A DNA stretch of 39,731 nt from DATHTK01 sp035463295 (GCA_035463295.1 DATHTK010000015.1:1-39731), one strand, 5' to 3'. Shown: positions 24,160 through 32,900, counted from the stretch's first letter. Notes: generated by a model not told the origin, from the sequence alone. Numbers and translations are program-made.

Positions 24160-25308
24160 ATGTCTGCGCTCGACCTCTTTATAGCGCTCTTCGTAGTGCT
24201 CGTTGTGGTACGCGGCGCGCGAACTGGTTTTCTCGCCGGCGTCTTCTCGCTCGTTGGTGTGGTCGTCGGCGCCTCCGTAGGCTCGAGGGTGGCCCCGACG
24301 CTCCTGCCGGAGGGAGAGAATCCGATCTTCGGCGCCGGGATGACCCTGATCGGCATCCTGGCCTTCGCGATACTCGGTGAGGTCCTCGCTCGCGCCGTCG
24401 GCGGATCTCTGCGGTCGCGGCTCTCGAGCCCGGCCTCCGAGGCGCTGGACGGTCTCGGGGGTGCGGTGCTCGGTCTCGCCCTCTCCCTCGTGATGGTCTG
24501 GGCCGTCGGCGTCTTCGCTCTCCAGTCCCCGCCGCTTCTCGGGCTCCAGCCCGCCGTCCAGGAGTCGCGCATCCTGCGAGCCCTGGACGAGCGGATGCCC
24601 ACCGAGCTCCTCACGAGTGCCGTCGCCCAGCTCAACCCTCTGCCCAGGATCGAGGGCCCAGACCCCGGCGTCTCCAACCCGGACGAGAGCATCGCCGGCG
24701 ACCGGGAGGTACGCGCGGCAGCCTCGGGAGCGGTGCGCGTGACCGGCATAGCGTGCGGTTACGGCGTTGAGGGCTCGGGATGGGTCGCCGCCCCGGACCT
24801 CGTCGTCACCAACGCCCACGTGGTCGCCGGCGAGGCCTTCACGAGGGTCCAGCCGGGGGGCTTCGGCCCGAGCTACCGGGCCGAGGTCGTCCTCTTCGAC
24901 GAGCGTAACGACGTCGCCGTCCTGCGCGTCGAGAGCCTCGGCCTCTCCCCGCTACCGCTCGCGGCGCCCGAGACCGGCGAGCCCGCCGCCGTCATCGGGT
25001 TCCCGCAGAACGGCCCGCTAGACATCCAGCCCGCCCGCGCCGGTTCTACGCGGCGCGTGATCTCCGGCGACGCCTATAATAGCGGCCCCGTCGAGCGAAC
25101 GGTAACGAGTTTCCGGGTCTTCGTGCGCCCCGGAAACTCGGGTGGACCCGCCGTAAACGGCGACGGTGAGGTCGTCGCCACCATCTTCGCCAACCGCGCC
25201 GACTCGAACGACACCGGCTACGGTATCCCCTCCCAGATAGTGGAACGCCGCCTGCAGGCCGCCGCCGCGCGCTCCGGACCGGTGAGCACCGGCCCGTGCG
25301 CGAACTAG
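24160..25308 (+). CDS. MarP-like membrane serine protease (CvpA + trypsin domains)
   Basis: The 382-residue product has four TM helices in the first ~130 residues forming a CvpA/colicin-V domain (DLFIALFVVLVVVRGARTGF, VGVVVGASVGSRVAPTL onwards). After a linker a chymotrypsin-fold domain follows, with a complete triad: His220 in TNAHVVAG, Asp251 in RNDVAVLRV and Ser327 in PGNSGGP. This is the architecture of actinobacterial MarP, a periplasmic protease needed for acid resistance in Mycobacterium. Two Cys residues may form a disulfide. The ATG lacks an RBS and follows TAGAAT by 7 nt (leaderless). It should act on the outer face of the membrane. Confidence 0.88.
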   Translation: MSALDLFIALFVVLVVVRGARTGFLAGVFSLVGVVVGASVGSRVAPTLLPEGENPIFGAGMTLIGILAFAILGEVLARAVGGSLRSRLSSPASEALDGLGGAVLGLALSLVMVWAVGVFALQSPPLLGLQPAVQESRILRALDERMPTELLTSAVAQLNPLPRIEGPDPGVSNPDESIAGDREVRAAASGAVRVTGIACGYGVEGSGWVAAPDLVVTNAHVVAGEAFTRVQPGGFGPSYRAEVVLFDERNDVAVLRVESLGLSPLPLAAPETGEPAAVIGFPQNGPLDIQPARAGSTRRVISGDAYNSGPVERTVTSFRVFVRPGNSGGPAVNGDGEVVATIFANRADSNDTGYGIPSQIVERRLQAAAARSGPVSTGPCAN

Positions 25309-25396
25309 CCGTCAGCACCCTCGGACCTCTTGGGGCCTCGCGCTCAGCACTTCGACCGTCAGGGGCGGGGCTCTCGTCTCCTTCGCACCAAGCTGA

Positions 25397-25585
25397 CTAG
25401 CTCTCTTCCCGCACGATCTTCTCTAGCGTTAGTCGGCTGCGGTTGAGCTCGGCCTCGACGGTCGAGAGGCGCGCGAGGGTCGTCTCTCCGAGCCGCTCGC
25501 GCTCGACCTCGCGAGCGACGGCCGACGTCGCCTCCTCGATAGCGCTTATGGCGCTCTCAAGCAGCAGCAGGTCTCTCTCCTCCAC
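25397..25585 (-). CDS. Small helical protein, leaderless
   Basis: The 62-residue product is almost entirely amphipathic helix: EERDLLLLESAISAIEEATS, then LSTVEAELNRSRLTLEKIV. It resembles a small coiled-coil or adaptor protein and has no recognised domain. The start is GTG 25585; TAGTAT at 25597-25592 ends exactly 6 nt before it and there is no RBS. The stop lies 89 bp from the convergent protease gene; no obvious terminator hairpin was found between them. Confidence 0.6.
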   Translation of the reverse strand: MEERDLLLLESAISAIEEATSAVAREVERERLGETTLARLSTVEAELNRSRLTLEKIVREES

Positions 25586-25597
25586 AGTGCGATACTA

Positions 25598-25714
25598 TCA
25601 GAGCCCCAGCCGCGCGTTGGTCCTTGCGCGGACGACGATGATGACCAGGGCCTTGAGGATGCGGCCGCTGTAGATCTGGCCGAGCCCCGATGACCTGTAA
25701 CGCGCTACGAGCGG
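25598..25714 (-). pseudogene. TM2-like gene fragment after the glycoside hydrolase
   Basis: A minus-strand frame ending at 25598 reads VARYRSSGLGQIYSGRILKA, then LVIIVVRARTNARLGL and stop. GLGQIYSGRILKA is the hallmark of TM2/DUF5683-like small membrane proteins (GLGQxYxGxxxKGI). Only one helix is present, there is no start, and the upstream part of the frame runs through the hydrolase gene. I take it as a stranded C-terminal fragment. Confidence 0.4.
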
Positions 25715-27669
25715 AGCGTGATCCGCCTTCCGAACGCCGGCACGCCGTCGAGGTGGAGGGCCTCGACACCTTCGGGGAGGACGGGGTCGGCGAGCAGCCT
25801 CCGCTCCCCGGGGTCCGGCTCGACACCGAGCATCGTCCGGACGAGCAGCGGCACCGTCCCCGCGGCCCACGCTTGCGGGCTGCACGACGTCGGGTACTCG
25901 ACCGGTTCGTCTTCGTCCTTGCGCGGGTAGCCGGCGAAGACCTCGGGGAGCCGGTAGTCGAAGTGCGGCGCGGCTTCGAGGAGGGCGACGGCCACGCGGT
26001 TCGCCTCCTCGCGGAGGCCGTAGCGCCGCAGGCCGCAGCAGATGAGCGCGTTGTCGTGGGGCCAGACGGAGCCGTCGTGATAGGAGTCCGGGTCGTAGCC
26101 TCCCTCGCCCGCGGCCATCGTCCTGACCCCCCATCCGCTGAACAACTCCGCGCCCAGGAGCCGGTCGGCGACGAGGAGCGCCTTCTCCGGCGGGACGATG
26201 CCACTCCACAGGAGGTGCCCGGCGTTCGAGGTCACCGAGTCCACCCGGCGCCCGGCGCAATCCAGCGCAAGGGCGTAGTAGCCGCGGTCCTGCATCCAGA
26301 AGTCGCGGTCGAAGCGCGCTTTGAGATCTTCGGCCTCCGCCCGCAACCGCGCGGCCAACTCTTTATCGTCCCAAACCTTCTCGGCGAGCTCGGCGGTCCT
26401 GACGAAGGCGTCGTAGACGTAGCCCTGCACCTCGCAGGGGGCGATGGGCGCCTCCGCCCTGGTCCCGTTTCGGAAGAGCATCGAGTCCTCGGAGTCCTTC
26501 CAGCCGAGGTTCTGTAGGCCGGCCGTCGAGCGGGTCGCGTACGCCAGGTAGCCGCCGCAGGTCTTGTCGGAGTGGTCGAGGATCCAACCGAGCGCCCGCC
26601 GCGCCGCGCCTTCTAGCTCCCGAACAAACCCCGCGTCACCCGTCCAGCGCCAGACCTCGCTCAGGAGGACGAGAAAGAGCGGGGTCGCATCAGCAGTGCC
26701 GTAGTACGGGGTAACCGGGACCTCACCGAAAAAGGCGAGCTCGCCGTGCCGGAGCTCGTGCGGGATCTTTCCGGGCTCGGCGTCGCGGAAGTCGTCCCGG
26801 TCCGTGGCCTGATGCTCCGAGAGCGCCCTCAGGGTGTTCTTCGCCGGCTCGGGACCGAGGATCATCGTCTGGTACCCCGTGATGAGCGAGTCCCGCCCGA
26901 AGAGCGCCATGAACCACGGCGCGCCCGCCGCCGGAACGAGCAACCCGCCGCCCGCGTCGAAGGTGAGCGATTCGAGATCCTCGACGCTCCGCTCCCAGCT
27001 CCGCCGCAGCTCCTCCCACCCCGTCTCCAGCTTCGGTGCCCCCGCATATAGCGGCGCGAACCCCCGCAGACGGACCTCCCGGGCGCCTTCCTCGAACGTT
27101 ACCGACACCCGTACGACCCTCGACGCCTCAGGCTCTATGTGCAAAGAGAGCGAGATTCGTCCCGGTTCCGCGATAGGCTCCACCCCGCCTCCCCAAACCC
27201 TTGCCTTCGTCGCCCGCCGGAACCCGTCCCGCCGATAGGTGAAAAGCAGGCCCTCTTCCCAGACCTCCTCCGAGAGCTCGCCGCGCTCCGCCGCCTCCTG
27301 GAAGCCCCGCAACTCGAAGATATCCCGAAAGTCGGCGCCACACTCGATCTCGAGCCGCACCTCGACCGGCTCCTCGGACTCGTTGGCGAACGAGATCTCC
27401 TCCTCCATCCCAGCCCCCAGCGTGCGCCGCCGTACCACCCCGACACCCTCCGTCCCAACCCCCGCACCCAGCACGAACTCCGCCTCCGGACCCCGTACCC
27501 ACGACGCTAGCGGGACCGGACTCATTCCGCCAAGCCGTAGACGGAACGCAGAGAGATGCCTCACGTCCCGGTAGAAGAGGCCCCGTCCGGGCGAGCCGTC
27601 GAAATCCCCCCCACCGTCCGAAACGCAGTACGCCCCCGGAGATACCACACTCACGGATCTACCCAGCAA
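25705..27669 (-). CDS. Amylo-alpha-1,6-glucosidase-type glycoside hydrolase (GDE family)
   Basis: The 654-residue product has an N-terminal beta-sandwich of the GDE_N_bis type (SPGAYCVSDGGGDFDGSPGR, LFYRDVRHLSAFRL). A C-terminal (alpha/alpha)6 barrel follows, with ALFGRDSLITGYQTMIL, GKIPHELRHGELAFFGEVPV, YYGTADATPLFLVLL, WKDSEDSMLFRNG, EVQGYVYDA, SYHDGSVWPHDNALI and a final YPTSCSPQAWAAGTVPLL. These are the usual landmarks of glycogen-debranching-like hydrolases of bacteria. It probably acts in the cytoplasm on alpha-glucan branch points or trehalose-like glycans; the exact substrate is not decidable. The start is TTG 27669 with GGGGG 6 nt upstream; GTG 27654 is an alternative. A TATGAT near 27708 may be its -10. 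Confidence 0.88.
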   Translation of the reverse strand: MLGRSVSVVSPGAYCVSDGGGDFDGSPGRGLFYRDVRHLSAFRLRLGGMSPVPLASWVRGPEAEFVLGAGVGTEGVGVVRRRTLGAGMEEEISFANESEEPVEVRLEIECGADFRDIFELRGFQEAAERGELSEEVWEEGLLFTYRRDGFRRATKARVWGGGVEPIAEPGRISLSLHIEPEASRVVRVSVTFEEGAREVRLRGFAPLYAGAPKLETGWEELRRSWERSVEDLESLTFDAGGGLLVPAAGAPWFMALFGRDSLITGYQTMILGPEPAKNTLRALSEHQATDRDDFRDAEPGKIPHELRHGELAFFGEVPVTPYYGTADATPLFLVLLSEVWRWTGDAGFVRELEGAARRALGWILDHSDKTCGGYLAYATRSTAGLQNLGWKDSEDSMLFRNGTRAEAPIAPCEVQGYVYDAFVRTAELAEKVWDDKELAARLRAEAEDLKARFDRDFWMQDRGYYALALDCAGRRVDSVTSNAGHLLWSGIVPPEKALLVADRLLGAELFSGWGVRTMAAGEGGYDPDSYHDGSVWPHDNALICCGLRRYGLREEANRVAVALLEAAPHFDYRLPEVFAGYPRKDEDEPVEYPTSCSPQAWAAGTVPLLVRTMLGVEPDPGERRLLADPVLPEGVEALHLDGVPAFGRRITLRS

Positions 27670-27747
27670 GTACTACCCCCGTTGTGTCGAGCCCAATGAC
27701 CGTATCATACCGACCAACGCTCACCTCTTCCGAGTCCCACATGCTTC

Positions 27748-27776
27748 TTGACAGAACATTCAATCAAGAGTAAGCT
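27748..27776 (+). promoter_or_regulatory. Promoter of the TetR gene
   Basis: A perfect TTGACA (27748-27753) is followed by a 17-bp spacer and TAAGCT (27771-27776). This is the strongest consensus promoter in the window. The spacer contains CAATCAAGAG (27761-27770), which recurs downstream. Confidence 0.65.
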
Positions 27777-27782
27777 GAGATT

Positions 27783-27802
27783 ATTGAACGATCAATCAAG
27801 AG
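27783..27802. promoter_or_regulatory. TetR operator candidate
   Basis: ATTGA-ACGA-TCAAT (27783-27796) is a perfect inverted repeat at or just after the predicted transcription start. It overlaps a second copy of CAATCAAGAG (27793-27802), which repeats the motif inside the promoter spacer 32 bp upstream. The placement fits autorepression by the adjacent TetR protein. Confidence 0.55.
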
Positions 27803-27811
27803 GAGACTCGT

Positions 27812-28417
27812 TTGGCGGAGGAGGCAGATCGGCGGGGGCAGATACTAGAGGCGGCGTTCGAGGAGTTTTCGGCGAAGGGGTTCAAGGGAGCGACGATCAA
27901 GAGCATCGCGCGGGTGGCGGGGCTACAGTCTCCGGCTCTGATCTACTGGTACTTCCCGGACAAGGAGGCTCTGTTTCGGGAGGTTCTGGAGACCCGGATT
28001 CCGGTATTGCGGGCGGTACGGGACCCGGCTGGTCTTCTGGATTTGCCCCCGGAGAAGGTGCTCCCCATGATCGGGCACCGCTACCTTTCGACCTTCGACA
28101 ACCCTGCTGCTCAGAGGATGGTGCGGCTGATGATGGGAGAGGCCACGAGGCGGCCCGAGATCGCCGAGATATTCGGCAACGCGGTGATAAAGCGAGTGCT
28201 GGGGTTCCTCAAGCGCTACATGGCGCGGCAGGTCGAGCTCGGGAGGCTCCGCGAGCACGACGTCCGGTCCAGCGCGCGCGCCTTTATAGGGATGCTTCTC
28301 CCGCAGGCCGGGGGCAAGCTATTCTTCCCGGCCGTAAGAGAAGACGGCCTGACCGACGAAGAGCACGTGAAGAACGCGACCCGGATCTTCATGGAGGGCC
28401 TCAGGCCCGGAGGTTAG
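27812..28417 (+). CDS. TetR/AcrR family transcriptional regulator
   Basis: The 201-residue product has an N-terminal TetR HTH at residues ~8-55: RRGQILEAAFEEFSAKGFKG, then ATIKSIARVAGLQSPALIYW and YFPDKEALFREV. The ligand-binding C-terminal domain is all-helical, with QRMVRLMMGEATRRPEIAEI as a usual dimerisation-region phrase. The start is TTG 27812 with AGAGGAG at good distance. It heads a plus-strand run of genes (ABC remnant, FAD monooxygenase, phosphotransferase) and probably represses itself and them; the ligand may be a drug-like molecule. Confidence 0.9.
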   Translation: MAEEADRRGQILEAAFEEFSAKGFKGATIKSIARVAGLQSPALIYWYFPDKEALFREVLETRIPVLRAVRDPAGLLDLPPEKVLPMIGHRYLSTFDNPAAQRMVRLMMGEATRRPEIAEIFGNAVIKRVLGFLKRYMARQVELGRLREHDVRSSARAFIGMLLPQAGGKLFFPAVREDGLTDEEHVKNATRIFMEGLRPGG

Positions 28418-28421
28418 GAGC

Positions 28422-28883
28422 ATGGACGCGATACAGGTTGCCGGGCTCTCCAGCCGGTACGGGAAGGTCGAGGCCCTGATTGTCGCGCTCGCCGAAGTCA
28501 TATGGCTCTTCGAGCTCGACTACGAGGCCCGGACGCTCCTCACCCTCTTCGTGGTGGTGTGGCTGCTGGCGATAGCCTCTGTAATGCTCGGCATCTTCGT
28601 CTCGACCTTCGCCCGTCACGAGGGACAGGTCTTCCCGTTCATACCCCTGATCGTGGTCCCCTCCGTCTTTCTGTCGGGGCTGCTCGTGGACATAGACGAG
28701 CTGCCGGAATGGGCCGGGTGGTTGGGGAGCCTGCTCCCGCTGCACTACGCCAACAACGTGATATGGGAAGTGATAGTGGCGAACTGGGCTCTGGAGGACG
28801 TGTGGGGAAATCTCGTCGTACTCGTAGGCTACAGCGTCGTCCTGTTGCTGCTCGCCTCGCGTACCCTCAGGGACGTCGAATAG
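28422..28883 (+). pseudogene. ABC exporter remnant: ATPase start fused to permease end
   Basis: The 153-codon frame is a hybrid. Its first ~20 residues, MDAIQVAGLSSRYGKVEAL, are the normal beginning of an ABC-ATPase (the Tyr before GKVEAL is the A-loop residue). From IVALAEVIWLFELDYE onward the sequence is the C-terminal half of an ABC-2 permease: FVVVWLLAIASVMLGIFVST, FPFIPLIVVPSVFLSGLLVD, PEWAGWLGSLLPLHYANNVI and a last TM helix. The Walker motifs and the first permease helices are missing. A single in-frame deletion joining the two genes of a TetR-ATPase-permease operon explains it. The RBS is intact, so a four-TM protein may still be made. Confidence 0.72.
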
Positions 28884-28902
28884 CAGGAAAGGAGGACCGG
28901 AG

Positions 28903-30201
28903 ATGGACGCTACGGTGGAAACGGGCGCCCCGCCCGCCGAGGTGCGCGAGGTGAAACGGACGACCTGCTGCGTCGTGGGCGGCGGGCCCGGCGGCGCGGT
29001 GCTGGCGTTACTTCTGGCGCGCAGGGGCGTGGACGTCACCCTGCTCGAGGCGCACCCGGACTTCGACCGCGAGTTCCGGGGGGATACGCTGCACCCGTCA
29101 GTCATGGAGATCATGGACCAGGTCGGGCTCGCAGAGAGGCTGCTCGAGCTGCGACACAGCGAGGTCCGCAGCCTCACCCTTCAGACGGTTTCGGGCCCGT
29201 TCACGCCCGTGGACTTCTCCCGGCTGGACACCGAGTACCCCTACATCACGATAATGCCGCAGAAGGCGTTCCTCGAGTTCGTCACGGAGGAGGCGGCGAG
29301 GTACCCGGGCTTCCGGCTCGTGATGGGTGCGCGGGTGCGGGAACTCGTCGAGGAAGACGGCGTGATCCGGGGCGTCCGCTACGAGTCGAAAGACGGGCGG
29401 CACGAGGTCCGGGCTGCCCTTACGGTCGGGGCGGACGGACGCGGGAGCCGGGTCCGGCGGCTCGCGGGCTTCGAGGCGATAAAGACCTCGCCTCCGATGG
29501 ACGTCCTCTGGTTCAAGCTGGCGCGCGAGGAGGGCGATCCGGAGGGCGTCGTCGGGCGCTTCGGGCGAGGGCACATCGCCATAATGCTCGACCGCGACGA
29601 CTACTGGCAGGCCGGGTACGTGATCCCGAAGGGGACCTTCCCCGAGCTGCGCCGCGAGGGCCTCCAGGCGCTGCAGAGGGAGTTTGCCGAGCTCATCCCC
29701 GAATACGCCGACCGCGTGCAACACCTGGAGGACTGGAGTCAAGTCTCCCTGCTCTCCGTCGAGTCGAGCCTCTGCCCGCGGTGGTACCGGCCGGGGCTGT
29801 TGCTCATCGGGGACGCCGCGCACGTCATGAGCCCGGTCGGCGGGGTCGGTATCAACTACGCCATCCAGGACGCCGTCGTCGCGGCGAACGTCCTCGGCGG
29901 ACCGCTGAAGGAGAGCCAGCGTCGGCTCACTAACCTGGACACCAGGCATCTCGCGGCGGTGCAGCGCCGGAGGTTTCTACCGACGCGCCTGATCCAGAGG
30001 TTTCAGGCCCTGATCCAGCATCGAGTCCTCGCCCCGACGCTCCGTTCGAACGAACCCTTCTCCCCTCCCCCGCTCCTTCGCCTGCTGCCTCGCGTTCCCA
30101 TCCTCCGCACCATCCCCGCCCGGATAGTCGGCTTCGGCTTCTGGCCGGTGCGCGTGAGAGAGCAGTGTGAAGAGCGGCCCGAAGAGGCGGAGTTGTCATG
30201 A
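28903..30201 (+). CDS. FAD-dependent monooxygenase (UbiH/class A flavoprotein)
   Basis: The 432-residue product starts at ATG 28903 behind GGAGG. FAD-binding motifs are all present: CVVGGGPGGAVLALLLARRG with an acidic strand end (VTLLEAH), the DG motif GADGRGSRVRRLAGF, and the GD motif LLIGDAAHVMSPVGGVGINY. It belongs to the COG0654 group of aromatic-ring hydroxylases. The C-terminus is basic and partly hydrophobic (RIVGFGFWPVRVRE), which may touch the membrane. It overlaps the next gene by 4 bp (ATGA). Some relatives (Rox) inactivate rifamycins; context makes that a possibility but the substrate is unknown. Confidence 0.88.
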   Translation: MDATVETGAPPAEVREVKRTTCCVVGGGPGGAVLALLLARRGVDVTLLEAHPDFDREFRGDTLHPSVMEIMDQVGLAERLLELRHSEVRSLTLQTVSGPFTPVDFSRLDTEYPYITIMPQKAFLEFVTEEAARYPGFRLVMGARVRELVEEDGVIRGVRYESKDGRHEVRAALTVGADGRGSRVRRLAGFEAIKTSPPMDVLWFKLAREEGDPEGVVGRFGRGHIAIMLDRDDYWQAGYVIPKGTFPELRREGLQALQREFAELIPEYADRVQHLEDWSQVSLLSVESSLCPRWYRPGLLLIGDAAHVMSPVGGVGINYAIQDAVVAANVLGGPLKESQRRLTNLDTRHLAAVQRRRFLPTRLIQRFQALIQHRVLAPTLRSNEPFSPPPLLRLLPRVPILRTIPARIVGFGFWPVRVREQCEERPEEAELS

Positions 30202-32900
30202 GAACGAGCCAGACGGAGAACGGAAGCGCAGCGCTCGTCGTCCCGTTCGGTGCCATAGACCGCACCATGCTCTCCGTCGCGGGAGGCAAGGCGGCGAACC
30301 TGGGCGAGCTGATTCGGGCCGGGCTGCCGGTGCCCGCGGGTTTCACCGTAACCACGGCGGCCTACGAGCTGGTGGCCGAGGGCGCCGATCTGCGACAGAT
30401 ACTGGAGGATCTCTCCGAGGCGCGTCCCGAGGATACGCCGCGCCTCGCAGGACTCGCCGCCGCGGCGCGTGCGAAGCTGATGGAGGCGCCCGTCCCGGAG
30501 ACCGTTACCGAAGCAATCATCGCGGCATACCGGGCGCTGGGGGACGGCGAACCCGTCCCGGTGGCGGTGCGCTCCTCGGCCACGGCGGAGGACCTGCCTC
30601 ACGCGAGCTTCGCCGGCCAGCAGGACACGTACCTCAACGTCGCCGGTGCCGGGCCCGTGCTCGAATCGATACGGCGTTGCTGGTCCTCGCTCTGGACGGA
30701 CCGCGCCGTCAGCTACCGCGCCAGCAATGGAATAGACCACCGCTCCGTAAAGCTCGCGGTCGCCGTGCAGTGGATGGTCGATGCGGAGGTATCCGGCGTT
30801 CTCTTCACCGCCGACCCGCTGACGGGGAGGCGCCAGCGGGCGACGATCGAGGCGAGCCCGGGCCTGGGCGAAGCGATCGTCTCCGGCGCGGTCAACCCGG
30901 ATCACTTCGTCGTGGACACCGCGACCGGCGAGATCCTCGAGCGCCGTCCGGGCGACAAGAGGGTGGCTATCCGGTCCGTTGCGGGTGGCGGGACGCGTCG
31001 CGTCGAGCTCGACGCCGACGAGGAGTGCCTCTCCGAGGATCAGATCCTGACCCTCGCGGCGCTGGGGGCTCGGGTCGAGGAGCACTACAGAACACCGCAG
31101 GACATGGAGTGGGCGGTCGATGCCAGCGGAGAGGTCTGGCTCTTGCAGGCAAGACCGATCACGACGCTCTTCCCTCTCCCCGCCGGCGCCCCGACCAGAG
31201 AAGACGACCTGCGCGTTTACTTCTCGGGGAGCGTCGCCCAGGGTGTGTTCCGTCCGTTGACGCCGATGGGTCTCCAGGCTCTGCTGCTAGTCTTCTCGAG
31301 GCTGGCCGGGCTCGCTGGCCACCCGCCCCCCGACCGCTACACCGGCCCCGCTGCGTTCACCGAGGCCGCTGGCAGGCTCTTTATCGATATCACGCCAGCG
31401 CTGCGGAGCAAGCCGGGACGCAGGGTCCTCGACCTGGTGCTACGCAACATGGAGGCCCGCTCCGCGCCCATACTTCGTAGCCTCTCGAACGACCCGCGCC
31501 TCACGCCCGTGCAGACACCCCTTTGGCCGGCCCTGCGCTCGGTGCTCTCCGTGCTCGTCCGGGGACGTATCCCGCTGCACGTCGTCGGGGCGCTCGCGCA
31601 CCCGGAGAGGGCGCGGGGCCGGGTGGCGCGCGTGGAGGCCGAGTTTCGCGCGGCTGGGGTCGTGCCCGCAGGCGCCGAAGAGAGGCTCGCCGCGGTCGAG
31701 CGGCTGGTGCTCGATGGTCCGCCGCGGATGCTTCCGGCCGTCCCCCCCACCTTCGTCGCCGGCCTGCTAGCCAACGCCCTCGCCGGAAGGCTCCTCGGAC
31801 ACCTGGCCACGGACGACGAGAAACGCGCGGTGCTGCGCGGGCTGCCGCACAACCCCACGACCGAGATGGACCTCGAGCTCTGGGCGCTCGCCCAACGGGT
31901 ACGCGAGGATCCGGCGGCCGCGCGGATCGTGCGCGAGGTGCCGCCGGAGCGACTGTCGGACGAGTACCACCGCGGCGCGCTGCCCGCCGAGCTCCAGACG
32001 GGGCTGACGGACTTCTTGCGCTCCTACGGCCATCGAGGGGTGGCGGAGATCGACCTGGGCCTGCCGCGGTGGTCGGAGGACCCCACGTACATCCTGGGCG
32101 TACTGGCGAACTACCTCCGCCTCGAGGACCCGGATCTCGCCCCAGACGTCCAGTTCCGCCGGGCCGCACTGGAGGCCGAGCAGACGGCTACCGAGCTCGC
32201 GCGCCGAGCCGGACGGAAGAGCCGGGTGCGTGGGGCACTGGTCGGCCTACTCTTGCAGCGAACCCGCGAACTGGCCGGAATGCGGGAGATGCCCAAGTTC
32301 TGTATGGTCCTGCTCTTCGCGCGGGCCAGGGCGTTGCTGTGGACGGTGGGAGAGGAGCTGGCGACGTCCGGGCGCCTGGAGAAGGCCGAAGACATCTTCT
32401 TCCTCTCGCTTCCCGAGGCGCGTACGGTCCTCCTGACGGGCCGGCATCTCAGCGGCCTCGTACGCGAGCGGCGGGCGACCTACGAGGGCGAGCTAAAGCG
32501 CCGCCGGGTGCCGCGCATCCTGCTCTCCGACGGCACCGAGCCGGCGGACGAGGCGAACGGTGCGTCTATAGACGAGCATAACGTCCTCCGCGGGACGCCA
32601 GCCTCCGGGGGCAAAGTCACGGCCCGCGCCCGCGTGATCCTCGATCCCACGGGGGCCGCCCTGGAGCCGGGTGAGCTTCTCGTCGCGCCATCGACGGACC
32701 CGGGATGGACCCCGCTCTTCCTCACCGCGGGAGGTCTGGTGATGGAGATGGGCGGAGCCATGTCGCACGGAGCAGTCGTGGCCCGGGAGTACGGTATCCC
32801 GGCCGTAGTCGGGGTCCCGGACGCCACCGAGCGCGTCGTTACCGGGACCCACCTCACCGTCGACGGCTCGGCCGGAGAGGTCCGCATCGAGACGGCGTAG
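30198..32900 (+). CDS. Rifampin phosphotransferase-like / PEP-synthase-like dikinase
   Basis: The 900-residue product has three domains in the order seen in rifampin phosphotransferase (Rph). First is an N-terminal ATP-grasp domain, with GGKAANLGELIRAGLPVPAG, VAVRSSATAEDLPHASFAG and DMEWAVDASGEVWLLQARPI. Next is a long helical middle domain (about 330-780, with EMDLELWALAQRV and FLRSYGHRGVAEIDL). Last is a C-terminal phosphohistidine domain, LVAPSTDPGWTPLF and MGGAMSHGAVVAREYGIPAV, with catalytic His857. The overall length (about 860-900) suits Rph better than PpsA, and the PEP-binding barrel of true PEP synthase is absent. It should move a phosphate from ATP via His to an acceptor; rifamycin is plausible but unproven. 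It overlaps the monooxygenase gene. Confidence 0.82.
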   Translation: MRTSQTENGSAALVVPFGAIDRTMLSVAGGKAANLGELIRAGLPVPAGFTVTTAAYELVAEGADLRQILEDLSEARPEDTPRLAGLAAAARAKLMEAPVPETVTEAIIAAYRALGDGEPVPVAVRSSATAEDLPHASFAGQQDTYLNVAGAGPVLESIRRCWSSLWTDRAVSYRASNGIDHRSVKLAVAVQWMVDAEVSGVLFTADPLTGRRQRATIEASPGLGEAIVSGAVNPDHFVVDTATGEILERRPGDKRVAIRSVAGGGTRRVELDADEECLSEDQILTLAALGARVEEHYRTPQDMEWAVDASGEVWLLQARPITTLFPLPAGAPTREDDLRVYFSGSVAQGVFRPLTPMGLQALLLVFSRLAGLAGHPPPDRYTGPAAFTEAAGRLFIDITPALRSKPGRRVLDLVLRNMEARSAPILRSLSNDPRLTPVQTPLWPALRSVLSVLVRGRIPLHVVGALAHPERARGRVARVEAEFRAAGVVPAGAEERLAAVERLVLDGPPRMLPAVPPTFVAGLLANALAGRLLGHLATDDEKRAVLRGLPHNPTTEMDLELWALAQRVREDPAAARIVREVPPERLSDEYHRGALPAELQTGLTDFLRSYGHRGVAEIDLGLPRWSEDPTYILGVLANYLRLEDPDLAPDVQFRRAALEAEQTATELARRAGRKSRVRGALVGLLLQRTRELAGMREMPKFCMVLLFARARALLWTVGEELATSGRLEKAEDIFFLSLPEARTVLLTGRHLSGLVRERRATYEGELKRRRVPRILLSDGTEPADEANGASIDEHNVLRGTPASGGKVTARARVILDPTGAALEPGELLVAPSTDPGWTPLFLTAGGLVMEMGGAMSHGAVVAREYGIPAVVGVPDATERVVTGTHLTVDGSAGEVRIETA

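Noticed and set aside
24105..24749. Upstream extension of the rlmN frame to 24749
   Set aside because: The extra ~215 residues are antisense to the protease gene and Pro/Arg/Ser-rich. RlmN is complete from 24104.
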